DNA of 64,000 bases from Kumtagia sp963839725 (GTDB lineage: Bacteria > Pseudomonadota > Alphaproteobacteria > Rhizobiales > Rhizobiaceae): positions 183,555 through 247,554 of the forward strand of contig CAWIWT010000021.1 in assembly GCA_963839725.1 (NCBI GenBank), written 5' to 3'. Position numbers and translations under genes: made by a program. This document shows positions 57,529-64,000 of this stretch, piece by piece. A model generated the notes under the pieces. It did not search any database, was not told where the DNA came from, and was given only the letters and a program-made list of their open reading frames with translations. Each line of letters starts with the position of its first letter. Position 1 is the first letter of the stretch.

Positions 57529-58353
57529 CATTGGCCGCTGGCTCCACTGTTGAGGAAGCGCCGCCCCCATCAGCGCGCCCTTGGACCCAACAACGCAAAA
57601 TTGGCTATGCGCTCGTCGGCTCTCTGGATATTGGTCGGCGTAGGTCTCTTGATCTATCTGCTCATCCACTGGGACCCTAAGATCCTTGAAAGGTGGGCGC
57701 CTGCATACCTCTCAGGGTTGTGGAAGACGATAACCCTGGTCGTCGTTTCGATTATTCTTGGCGCCCTGCTATCACTCCCGTTGACATACGCAAGAATGTC
57801 AAAAAGCGCCGTTCTTTCCGGCTTTGCCTATGCGTATGTATATTTCTTTCGCGGAACACCGCTGCTCGCTCAAGCATTTCTGATCTATTACGGCTTGGGA
57901 TCCTTCCGGACGCAGCTTCAGGCGATCTATCTATGGGATTTTTTCAAAGACGCCTGGAACTGCGCGATATTTGCTTTCGCGCTGAACACGGCGGCCTATC
58001 AAGCTGAGATTTTGCGCGGCGCTATCGTCAGCGTGGCGCGCGGCCAATGGGAAGGCGCAGCCTCGCTTGGACTGCACAAGCTCCAGACGCTCTGGAAAAT
58101 CATCCTGCCACAGGCAATGATCATTGCGCTGCGTCCCTACGGCAACGAAATTATCCTGATGGTCAAGGGCTCGGCGGTCGTTGCGCTCATTACGGTGCTT
58201 GATCTCATGGGGGAAACGCGCCTGGCGTATTCGCGCAGCTACGACTTTCAGGCTTACATCTATGCCGGCTTCATTTATCTCGCCATCGTTGAGTTGCTGC
58301 GCAATGCGATCGAATGGATCGAGCGTCAGATCACCAAGCATCTGCGGCGCTAG
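57525..58353 (+). CDS. Amino-acid ABC transporter permease 2 (frameshifted)
   Basis: HisQ/OccM-type permease of about 275 residues once one extra base near 57616-57624 is removed. The N-terminal frame (MTLAAGSTVEEAPPPSARP) continues as LWILVGVGLLIYLLIHWDP in the next frame; YFFRGTPLLAQAFLIYYGLG and GQWEGAASLGLHKLQTLWK are typical. No ATPase gene follows; one encoded elsewhere or shared could serve. Confidence 0.88.
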
Positions 58354-58460
58354 TGCATGTCGCCCAAAAGTGCGCAGCGGTTTTGGGGCAACGACATGCA
58401 TCAAATCAAACACTTAAAGCACGTCGATTGAATCCGCCTCGATGTGCTTTAAGCGGCCAC
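58354..58460. repeat. Dispersed rhizobial intergenic palindromic repeat, copy B
   Basis: CATGTCGCCCAAAAGTGCGCAGCGGTTTTGG and the following AACGACATGCAT, plus AAGCACGTCGATTGAATCC and GATGTGCTTTAAG, make a stem-loop-rich intergenic stretch. It is of the same general kind as the copy at 52008, with the GCGGTTTT/AACG word order but not the same sequence. The family assignment is from memory. Confidence 0.5.
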
Positions 58461-58493
58461 GTTTCTAACATCAAAGCTGAAAAGGAGTGAGCA

Positions 58494-59363
58494 ATGGCGG
58501 CAGTCGCGTTCATTGGTCTCGGTGTCATGGGTTATCCGATGGCCGGACACCTTGCCAGGAAGGGCGGGCATCAGGTGACCGTTTACAACCGCACCGCCGC
58601 TCGCTCCGCCAAATGGGTGGCGGAGTACGGCGGCGCTTCAGCAAAAACACCGAGCGAAGCCGCGGCGGGTAAGGATTTCGTCTTCTGCTGCGTCGGCAAC
58701 GATGATGATTTGCGGGCGGTGACCATCGGCCCCGATGGCGCTTTCCAGACAATGAAGAAAGGCTCGGTGTTCATCGACAACACAACAGCCTCCGCTGAAG
58801 TTGCGCGCGAACTCGCAAGTGCAGCAGCGGCGCGCGGTTTTGCCTTTCTCGACGCACCGGTCTCCGGCGGTCAGGCCGGTGCGGAGAACGGTGCGCTGAC
58901 CGTCATGGTCGGCGGCGGACACAGCGATTTCGACCGGGCCAAGCCGGTGATCGAAACCTTTGCACGCATGGTGGGGCTTATGGGCTCGTCCGGCGCTGGC
59001 CAGCTTACCAAAATGATCAACCAAATCACCATCGCCGGCCTTATCCAGGGATTGGCGGAAGCGATCCATTTCGGCAAGAAGGCCGGGCTCGACATCGAGA
59101 AGGTGGTCGAAGTCATCTCCAAGGGCGCGGCGGGGTCATGGCAGATGGAGAACCGTCACAAGACCATGAATGCCGGGAAATATGACTTCGGCTTTGCTGT
59201 GGACTGGATGCGCAAGGATCTCGGCATCTGCCTTGCCGAAGCCGAGCGCAACGGCGCCAGCCTGCCGGTCACCGCGCTGGTCGATCAATTCTACAAGGAC
59301 GTGCAGGGCATGGGCGGCAAGCGCTGGGATACGTCGTCGCTGCTGGCGCGTCTGGAGCGGTGA
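58494..59363 (+). CDS. NAD(P)-dependent oxidoreductase, 3-hydroxyisobutyrate dehydrogenase family
   Basis: A 289-residue beta-hydroxyacid dehydrogenase. The Rossmann motif is FIGLGVMGYPMAGHLARKG near the N-terminus, DAPVSGGQAGAENGALTVMVGG is the family signature, and the catalytic Lys is in GAGQLTKMINQ near residue 165. Candidates are tartronate semialdehyde, 3-hydroxyisobutyrate or succinic semialdehyde reduction; the sequence cannot choose. It follows repeat copy B, not an obvious operon partner. Confidence 0.9.
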   Translation: MAAVAFIGLGVMGYPMAGHLARKGGHQVTVYNRTAARSAKWVAEYGGASAKTPSEAAAGKDFVFCCVGNDDDLRAVTIGPDGAFQTMKKGSVFIDNTTASAEVARELASAAAARGFAFLDAPVSGGQAGAENGALTVMVGGGHSDFDRAKPVIETFARMVGLMGSSGAGQLTKMINQITIAGLIQGLAEAIHFGKKAGLDIEKVVEVISKGAAGSWQMENRHKTMNAGKYDFGFAVDWMRKDLGICLAEAERNGASLPVTALVDQFYKDVQGMGGKRWDTSSLLARLER

Positions 59364-59364
59364 C

Positions 59365-59866
59365 TTGCCCGAACTCTCGCCCCAATCCACCGCCGCCGAA
59401 GTGCTCGCGCATCTGCGTTCGATCGGTTCGGAGGAGAACCGCAAGGGCATGCTGCGCTACGGCATCAAGATCGACCGGGCGCTTGGCATCTCGCACGATG
59501 TGCAGCGCGACATCGCCAAGAAAATCAAGAAGAACCATGAGCGCTCCTTCGAGCTCTGGGCGAGCGGCATCATGGAGGCGCAGTTTATCGCCGCCGTCAC
59601 CGCCGACCCCAAGCGCTTCACCGCGCAGAACGCGCGCGACTGGGCATCGGAATTCAACTCCTGGGACATTGTCGACGGCGTTTCCGGGGGCGAGGAGGGG
59701 GGGACCTTTCGTCGACACCGATCAATGGCGCGCGCTGATCGACGAGTTCGCGGCGGACGAGCGCGAATTCGTGCGCCGTACAGCATTCGCAATGATGGCA
59801 TGGTCGGTCGTGCACCGAAAGAAGGTGCTAGGTGTTACGAAAAATATAGCAAAAGCAAGATGTTAG
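59365..59866 (+). pseudogene. AlkD-like DNA alkylation repair gene, truncated and frameshifted
   Basis: From a TTG at 59365 the protein has the AlkD/HEAT-like features AEVLAHLRSIGSEENRKGML and FELWASGIMEAQFIAAVTADP. The frame breaks in a run of seven G at 59697-59703, then continues as DTDQWRALIDEFAADERE and VRRTAFAMMAWSVVHRKK, after which a short unrelated tail ends it. The usual final 60-70 residues are missing, so the 3' end was replaced at about 59825, where AT-rich foreign DNA starts. Confidence 0.75.
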
Positions 59867-59959
59867 AAAAATGATAGAAATATCCGAACCCACGTCCGAA
59901 CCCGTGTTAAATTTTTGTGGAGATATTTTAGACAGCGGTAATTGGCGGTAGTCTGCGGC

Positions 59960-60182
59960 ATGGCACGCCCCCGAATCGATGACCGGATGATGACCGCCGC
60001 ACTGCGGGAACTGGCCGCACTGGACGTGCGCAGCGAACTGGAGCGCGGTGAACTGACGGAGCGAGATCGAGGGGATTGCCGCCTGGCGCAATCGGTCTTT
60101 CAAAACCGTCTGGGACCGATATCGGAAAATCCGTTTCGACGCAGAAGAGCCGCCGCTCGACATATCGACAATGGTGTTCTGA
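59960..60182 (+). pseudogene. Small hypothetical protein of the element (frameshifted)
   Basis: MARPRIDDRMMTAALREL starts at 59960. Near 60062 one extra base shifts the frame; the next frame continues IAAWRNRSFKTVWDRYRKIRF to a stop at 60180-60182, giving about 73 residues. The Arg- and Trp-rich tail suggests DNA or RNA binding. No family recognised. Confidence 0.5.
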
Positions 60183-60279
60183 GGGGGTTTTTACAGTAAT
60201 GGGTGAGTAATGGACTGTTGCGCACTGCGGCATGTGCGTAACTTTTCGTGTCGAAATCCACACCGGAGATTCGACACAA

Positions 60280-60525
60280 ATGGACAAGCCCGCACCCACC
60301 TTCACGCCGTTGGCTGATTTCCTCTACGACACCCAGCGCAGCCTTCAGTATTTCAAGGACCACCGGGCGATGTCGATCCGCCCATGCCGCGCCTCATCAA
60401 GCAGGGCGCTTCAAGCTTTGTCATCACCGAAGAGGCTGACGCGCTACAAGCGTCGGCTGATGCAACTGGGCGGCAAGCCGTTTCGAGGCCGCCCGCGCAA
60501 GATCGTTCCCACTGCTGCCGAATAA
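60280..60525 (+). pseudogene. Small element protein with two frame breaks
   Basis: MDKPAPTFTPLADFLYDTQ starts at 60280; a shift near 60365 (GGG run) leads to PMPRLIKQGASSFVITEEAD, and another near 60441 back to RYKRRLMQLGGKPFRGRPRK, to the stop at 60523-60525. One missing and one extra base would restore about 81 residues. A basic C-terminus suggests nucleic-acid binding. Function unknown. Confidence 0.5.
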
Positions 60526-60651
60526 GAAAACGCCGCCCCGAATCTCGCGGATCGGCAGCGGCGCCTTAATGTCTCTAAACGCTACGGGACATTTAGGACG
60601 CATTTTCTAGAACCGCAAGGCTGGGGCTCAAACCTCTCGAAGGAGCCCCCC

Positions 60652-60897
60652 ATGAAATATTCATAAACCCTCATCTCCGAGCAGGAGGCATCGGCGGCCG
60701 ATCAGCTCGCCGACTACGATAGCAAACTGATGACGATGCTCGCCGGGTTCGACGCGACGCGGCATCGGTTCAAGGATTTGCGCCGCAGCGTGCTCGGCAT
60801 ACACGACACCCTGATCGCCTCCGCTCGCGCTCATCGCAGGACGGAGAGCCATTTGCGCAAGCTCGCGGCCCAGGTGCTCGAGACGGTTAGCAAGTAG
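60652..60897 (+). pseudogene. Small coiled-coil protein gene with in-frame stop at codon 5
   Basis: An ATG at 60652 with AAGGAG upstream is followed by AAA TAT TCA TAA, then an open 76-codon frame (EQEASAADQLADYDSKLMTM, later LRRSVLGIHDTLIASARAHR) to TAG at 60895-60897. The helical, charged sequence looks like a genuine short coiled-coil protein. A single base change or error to TAA would explain the stop. Confidence 0.5.
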
Positions 60898-60954
60898 CAG
60901 TTTGGGCGGCTCTTTGCGGGCCGCCCTTCTCTTTCTCAAACACGGAGAACCACA

Positions 60955-61128
60955 ATGACCACCAACCACCCTCCTATCGAACCTGACCTGTACCTAAAGA
61001 CCATCCTCGGCCACTGGGAAGCCGTCATTCTCGATGGCAAGACTGTCGGTATCCCGGTCGTCACCAGCGACCACCACGTCATCGCGGTCCTGCCTGTCCA
61101 GGTCCGCGCGTCCCGGTTTCGGGGGTGA
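60955..61128 (+). CDS. 57-residue hypothetical protein
   Basis: MTTNHPPIEPDLYLKTILGH starts at 60955 with CGGAG a few bases upstream and runs intact to TGA at 61126-61128. WEAVILDGKTVGIPVV and HHVIAVLPVQVRAS give a short beta-rich protein. No family recognised. It is four bases before the next gene. Confidence 0.55.
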   Translation: MTTNHPPIEPDLYLKTILGHWEAVILDGKTVGIPVVTSDHHVIAVLPVQVRASRFRG

Positions 61129-61132
61129 CGCC

Positions 61133-61354
61133 ATGATCATCCCGCAACGTCACGAGTTGGCCGGCCACATCCTCGTCGAAATAATAAAAGCCGGCAATCG
61201 CGGCAGACCCGCCGGCAAGGCGGCAGCAGTCCGTATCCATGCCGCCTTTCCCGGGCTCTCGCTGGCCGAGGTAAGGGCCGCCATCAATGAGGTCCAGGCC
61301 GATCTTCAGGCCCGCGCCGACGTGGTGTTGGCCAAGGCAGCGACCAAGCACTGA
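61133..61354 (+). CDS. 73-residue hypothetical protein
   Basis: MIIPQRHELAGHILVEIIKA to the stop at 61352-61354, intact. FPGLSLAEVRAAINEVQADL suggests a helical DNA-binding or partner protein. It ends two bases before the next start. Unknown function. Confidence 0.55.
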   Translation: MIIPQRHELAGHILVEIIKAGNRGRPAGKAAAVRIHAAFPGLSLAEVRAAINEVQADLQARADVVLAKAATKH

Positions 61355-61356
61355 CC

Positions 61357-61744
61357 ATGTCCGACGACCTCACCAAGCTCCGGCAAGTCGTGCTGCTGTT
61401 AAGCAGCGAGCACGACGGTGAGGTCGTCGGAGCCGCCCGCGCCATCAACCGCTTGCTCGGCTCGGCCGGCAAAGATTGGCATTGGTTTGCTGCTTCCATC
61501 GGTGTCGGCGAGCCGTCCGTCCACCCCAATGGCGCGCGGCAAGACAGAGCAGCCGGTGGATGCCGACGCATTCGAGGATTGCTCCCACGCCGGCCAATGG
61601 CTGCTCGACAATTTCGGAGCCGTGCTGCGCGACAGGGAAGCCGACTTTTGCACAACGATGGCGAGCTGGAACGGCTGGCCGACCGAGAAACAGGCTCAGT
61701 GGCTGAACGCCCTTTGCCGCCGATACGGATATCGCAAGCCATGA
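61357..61744 (+). CDS. Hypothetical protein of the element (frameshifted)
   Basis: MSDDLTKLRQVVLLLSSEHD begins at 61357. At CCCC (61524-61527) the frame shifts; with CCC it continues MARGKTEQPVDADAFED and DWPTEKQAQWLNALCRRYGY-like text to TGA at 61742-61744, about 129 aa. The TGA overlaps the following start. No family recognised; the tail resembles proteins encoded next to DUF3631 helicases. Confidence 0.55.
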
Positions 61745-63735
61745 CGGAGCCGATCGATCTCGCATTGCGCTACACCACCGATCTTGAGCTCTTGAGCTTG
61801 CCGGTCGATCCGCTGACGAAGCGCGCGTTGACGCTGAACTGGACCAACAACCCCAAGCGCGTCTTTACCGACAAGGACAAGCCGCACCTTCACGGCGCCA
61901 AGCTCGGTGATCCGGTTCCGTTCGGCTCGTCGAAGGACGAAGCTCAGATCCGCGCCTGGTGGGATCGCTGGCCGCATGCACTGGTCGGATTGCGCTGCGG
62001 ATCCGAGAACGGGATCGTCTGCATTGATGTCGACCGGCACGGCCTGACCGACGGTTTCGGCGCCTGGAAAGCGCTGAACGTCCGTCACGACAACACGCCG
62101 GTCGTGCTGACGCCCGGCAACGGCTGGCACTGCTGGTACAAATATCCCGGCAAGCTCGCCACGACCGTCATCGCACCGGGTGTCGAACTGCGCGCCAACG
62201 GCGCGATGACCATTTCGCCCGGATGCCGGCGCGCGGGCAAAGGCTATGACTACGTCAACGGCTATCGCTTTCCCGACCTTGCACCGCTGCCGAACGAATT
62301 GCTCGCCGGCCTGAAGCGGTCGAAGGCAAAGTCGAAGCTCGACAAGGCGGTGGACGAGATCCTCGCGACGCCGCCAGGACAGCGGCACAACAGCTGCGCG
62401 ATCTCATATTCGCTTGCCTTCGATGTCGTCGCCGGCCGGCTCGACCCGGCTGAGTTCCGGCAGCGCATAACCGACGTGGCGACGACCTGCGATCCCCCAT
62501 ACAACAAACTCCGGGTCGAGAACCTGATCGAAAGCGCGCTCGACAAGGTGCGCGCCAGAAAGCCGGCAGCGGCCGAAGCGCTTGTCGCCGGCTTTCCGGA
62601 GATCGAGCCGTGGCCGGATCCGATCGAAGGAGCGCACGCGCTCGACAAGGTCGCCAGGCTCGTGCGCCGTTACGTCGTGCTCGGCGATGCAAGGCTGATC
62701 GGCGTCACCTTCTGGATCGCGTGCACGCATTTTCTCGACATCGCCACCCATGCGCCGCGGCTGGCGGTGACTTCGCCGCGGCAGCGCTGCGGCAAGACCA
62801 CCTTGCTGCGGGTGATCGCCGAGCTGACCCCGCGTCCGATCAACACGGAAAACGTCTCGGTCGCGGTGCTGTACCACCTGGCGGAACGGGTACGGCCGAC
62901 CTTCCTGCTCGACGAGATCGACAACCAGCTGGCCGTTTCCAATCCGGATGCGCGGCCGCTGCGTTCGATCCTCAATTCAGGCCACGAAGTGAGCGGCCGG
63001 GCATGGCGGATGTCCGAGAAGGCGCGCGATGGTGCCGACCGCCTTCAAGACGTTTGCAATGGCGGCGCTGGCCGGCATCGGCCGGATCGACGGACCGCTC
63101 GGCGACCGCTGCATCCATATCCCCCTGCAGCGCCGCATGGCCGGAGAGACAGTCCAGCGCTTCGATTATACCGACCGCGCCGACCTTCACGCCTGCCGCG
63201 CCAGGCTTGCCCGGTTTGCCGTGGACAATGCCGAGGCGATCGACGCCGCAGTGGTGGAGATGCCTGCCCAGCTCAACGACCGGGCAGCGGACAATTGGCG
63301 GCTGGCCTTCAAGATCGCGGCGATCGCCAGAGGCGAATGGCCGGAAAAGCTGCGCAAGGCGGCCGTTGCGCTGTCGGTGCATGCCGACGCCGACGAGGAC
63401 GACCTTACCGTCATGCTGCTCAACGACTGCCGCGACATCTGCAACGCGCGCGCCCTGAAGGCCGACGCGGCCGACCAGCTGCCCGAAGAGTGGATCCGGT
63501 CGCGGGAACTGCTCGCCGCGCTCGTTGGCATAGAGGATCGGCCGTGGAGAGCCTTTGGCAAGAGCGGCAAGGAACTGTCGGCTGCGCAGCTGCACGCCTG
63601 CTGAAACTGTTCGGCGTGCGTCCTTCCAGCCATGATTTTGCGGCTTCCGGCAGCCCCAAGCGTGACTTCGCCAAGGGCTACGAATGGCGCGCATTCGATG
63701 ATCCGTGGAGGCGCTATGCACCCCCCACCCCCTGA
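61741..63735 (+). CDS. Prim-Pol / DUF3631 replication protein (frameshifted)
   Basis: Once joined, about 664 residues. The N-terminal bifunctional primase-polymerase domain shows CIDVDRHGL (catalytic acids), TPGNGWHCWYKYPG and GVELRANGAMTISPG; the C-terminal DUF3631 helicase-like ATPase has SPRQRCGKTTLLRVI and FLLDEIDNQL. The frame breaks near 63024 (+1) and near 63600 (-1), after which LLKLFGVRPSSHDF and FDDPWRRY complete the C-terminus. Such proteins initiate replication of phages and mobile islands. Confidence 0.85.
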   Translation: MTEPIDLALRYTTDLELLSLPVDPLTKRALTLNWTNNPKRVFTDKDKPHLHGAKLGDPVPFGSSKDEAQIRAWWDRWPHALVGLRCGSENGIVCIDVDRHGLTDGFGAWKALNVRHDNTPVVLTPGNGWHCWYKYPGKLATTVIAPGVELRANGAMTISPGCRRAGKGYDYVNGYRFPDLAPLPNELLAGLKRSKAKSKLDKAVDEILATPPGQRHNSCAISYSLAFDVVAGRLDPAEFRQRITDVATTCDPPYNKLRVENLIESALDKVRARKPAAAEALVAGFPEIEPWPDPIEGAHALDKVARLVRRYVVLGDARLIGVTFWIACTHFLDIATHAPRLAVTSPRQRCGKTTLLRVIAELTPRPINTENVSVAVLYHLAERVRPTFLLDEIDNQLAVSNPDARPLRSILNSGHEVSGRAWRMSEKARDGADRLQDVCNGGAGRHRPDRRTARRPLHPYPPAAPHGRRDSPALRLYRPRRPSRLPRQACPVCRGQCRGDRRRSGGDACPAQRPGSGQLAAGLQDRGDRQRRMAGKAAQGGRCAVGACRRRRGRPYRHAAQRLPRHLQRARPEGRRGRPAARRVDPVAGTARRARWHRGSAVESLWQERQGTVGCAAARLLKLFGVRPSSHDFAASGSPKRDFAKGYEWRAFDDPWRRYAPPTP

Positions 63736-63741
63736 AAACAG

Positions 63742-63860
63742 CCGTCACAGCGTCACAACCCTTGTTTTCCAAGGGTTTGAGCCGTCACAGACCGCGTCGG
63801 AAGATCGTTTTTTGTGACGGCAAAAAGTCAATGAAATCAATGTTTGTGACGGCGTGACGG
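63742..63860. repeat. Symmetric GTGACGG repeat cluster with hairpin
   Basis: Six copies of a 7-8-bp motif: CCGTCACA at 63742, CGTCACA at 63751, CCGTCACA at 63782, TGTGACGG at 63813, TGTGACGG at 63845 and GTGACGG at 63854. The first three face one way, the last three the other. A perfect 8-bp hairpin, AACCCTTG/CAAGGGTT, lies at 63757-63777. This is the layout of iterons or a replication-control site, but it is only inferred. Confidence 0.6.
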
Positions 63861-63883
63861 CAAAAACGTACCCCGCCCCGAAA

Positions 63884-64000
63884 ATGGCGAAGGAAATGAC
63901 GAAAAGGCGGCAATCCGGACGGCCGCAGACGGTCCGGACAGCGGCAAGGAGCGCAAATGAAATGATTATCAGTGTTGAAAAAACTTACCCGGAAGGCGGC
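63884..64000 (+). CDS. Partial reading frame running off the right edge
   Basis: MAKEMTKRRQSGRPQTV opens at 63884 and stays open for 39 codons to the window end; an internal ATG at 63962 with AAGGAG nearby (MIISVEKTYPEGG) is an alternative start. Too short to name. Confidence 0.4.
   Translation, partial: MAKEMTKRRQSGRPQTVRTAARSANEMIISVEKTYPEGG

Larger units (their letters stand above)
59825..64000 (+). mobile_element. Left part of an integrated element (phage/ICE-like)
   Basis: Beginning within the alkD-like gene, base composition drops for about 110 bases and then come a series of short rightward genes of no chromosomal type, a Prim-Pol/DUF3631 replication protein, and a repeat cluster. 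The right end is beyond the window and no integrase is visible, so the element type is uncertain. The tandem TCCGAACCCACG / TCCGAACCCGTG (59883-59906) lies near the junction. Confidence 0.65.

Noticed and set aside
60661..60969. Minus-strand frame over the small element gene
   Set aside because: It is antisense to a better frame with a ribosome site and has no family features.
63742..63860. CRISPR array
   Set aside because: Repeats are 7-8 bp, in both orientations and with unequal spacing; CRISPR repeats are longer and all in one direction.

Overview
The window looks like chromosome of an alphaproteobacterium of the order Rhizobiales (Hyphomicrobiales), most like Phyllobacteriaceae such as Mesorhizobium. 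The evidence is the high GC content, the suf operon with two cysteine desulfurases and an Irr-type box, the AztABC-type zinc transporter, the rpsB-to-lpxB gene order and the dispersed palindromic intergenic repeats. Genus is an inference; there is no rRNA gene here.

Layout. (1) 1-4.9 kb: histidine utilisation, hutH (cut by the window edge) and hutI leftward, hutF and the repressor hutC rightward, with a perfect HutC-like palindrome between. (2) 5.0-6.5 kb: an FAD amine/amino-acid oxidoreductase with a RidA imine hydrolase. (3) 6.5-7.3 kb: intergenic DNA holding one copy of a 387-bp structured repeat. (4) 7.3-10.4 kb: an AztABC-like zinc importer behind a Zur-like operator, then a small phosphatase-like protein. 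(5) 10.4-14.9 kb: an Lrp regulator, hppD, DinB, a small membrane protein, a fumarylacetoacetate hydrolase-family enzyme and an MBL hydrolase. (6) 15-28.1 kb: a long leftward run of essential genes, rpsB-tsf-pyrH-frr-uppS-cdsA-rseP-bamA-lpxD-fabZ-lpxA-lpxI-lpxB, joining translation, phospholipid and polyprenol synthesis, outer-membrane assembly and lipid A. (7) 28.3-36.4 kb: the leftward suf Fe-S operon (nifS-like, sufB, sufC, sufD, a VOC protein, sufS, sufT, sufA), with a DUF1236 gene inside. (8) 36.5-50.9 kb: housekeeping and envelope genes (alpha/beta hydrolase, phytase-like esterase, anmK, tyrS, AsmA-like giant, Bcp peroxiredoxin, M23 peptidase, tRNA-Asp, tRNA-Val, a small lipoprotein, an L,D-transpeptidase), then the second, inverted copy of the 387-bp repeat and a DUF971 gene. 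(9) 51-59.4 kb: moaA, a membrane class III cyclase, a DMT transporter, mobA-mobB, an amino-acid ABC transporter lacking its ATPase, and a 3-hydroxyisobutyrate-dehydrogenase-type oxidoreductase. (10) 59.4-64 kb: a truncated alkD-like gene followed by an integrated-element segment with short hypothetical genes, a Prim-Pol/DUF3631 replication protein and a symmetric cluster of GTGACGG repeats.

A striking property is the number of single-base frameshifts. Among the chromosomal genes hutF, sufD, sufB, the nifS-like gene, the L,D-transpeptidase, one ABC permease and the alkD-like gene each look intact except for one extra base, usually in a homopolymer. Because sufB and sufD are normally essential, consensus sequencing error is the likeliest cause. 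The element at the right end has still more lesions, including a nonsense codon, so true decay may add to error there.

Regulation can be read at four places: a HutC palindrome at hutI/hutF, a Zur-like palindrome between the -35 and -10 of the azt promoter, an Irr/ICE box ahead of suf, and a hairpin between rpsB and tsf. I found no CRISPR array, integrase or complete insertion sequence.
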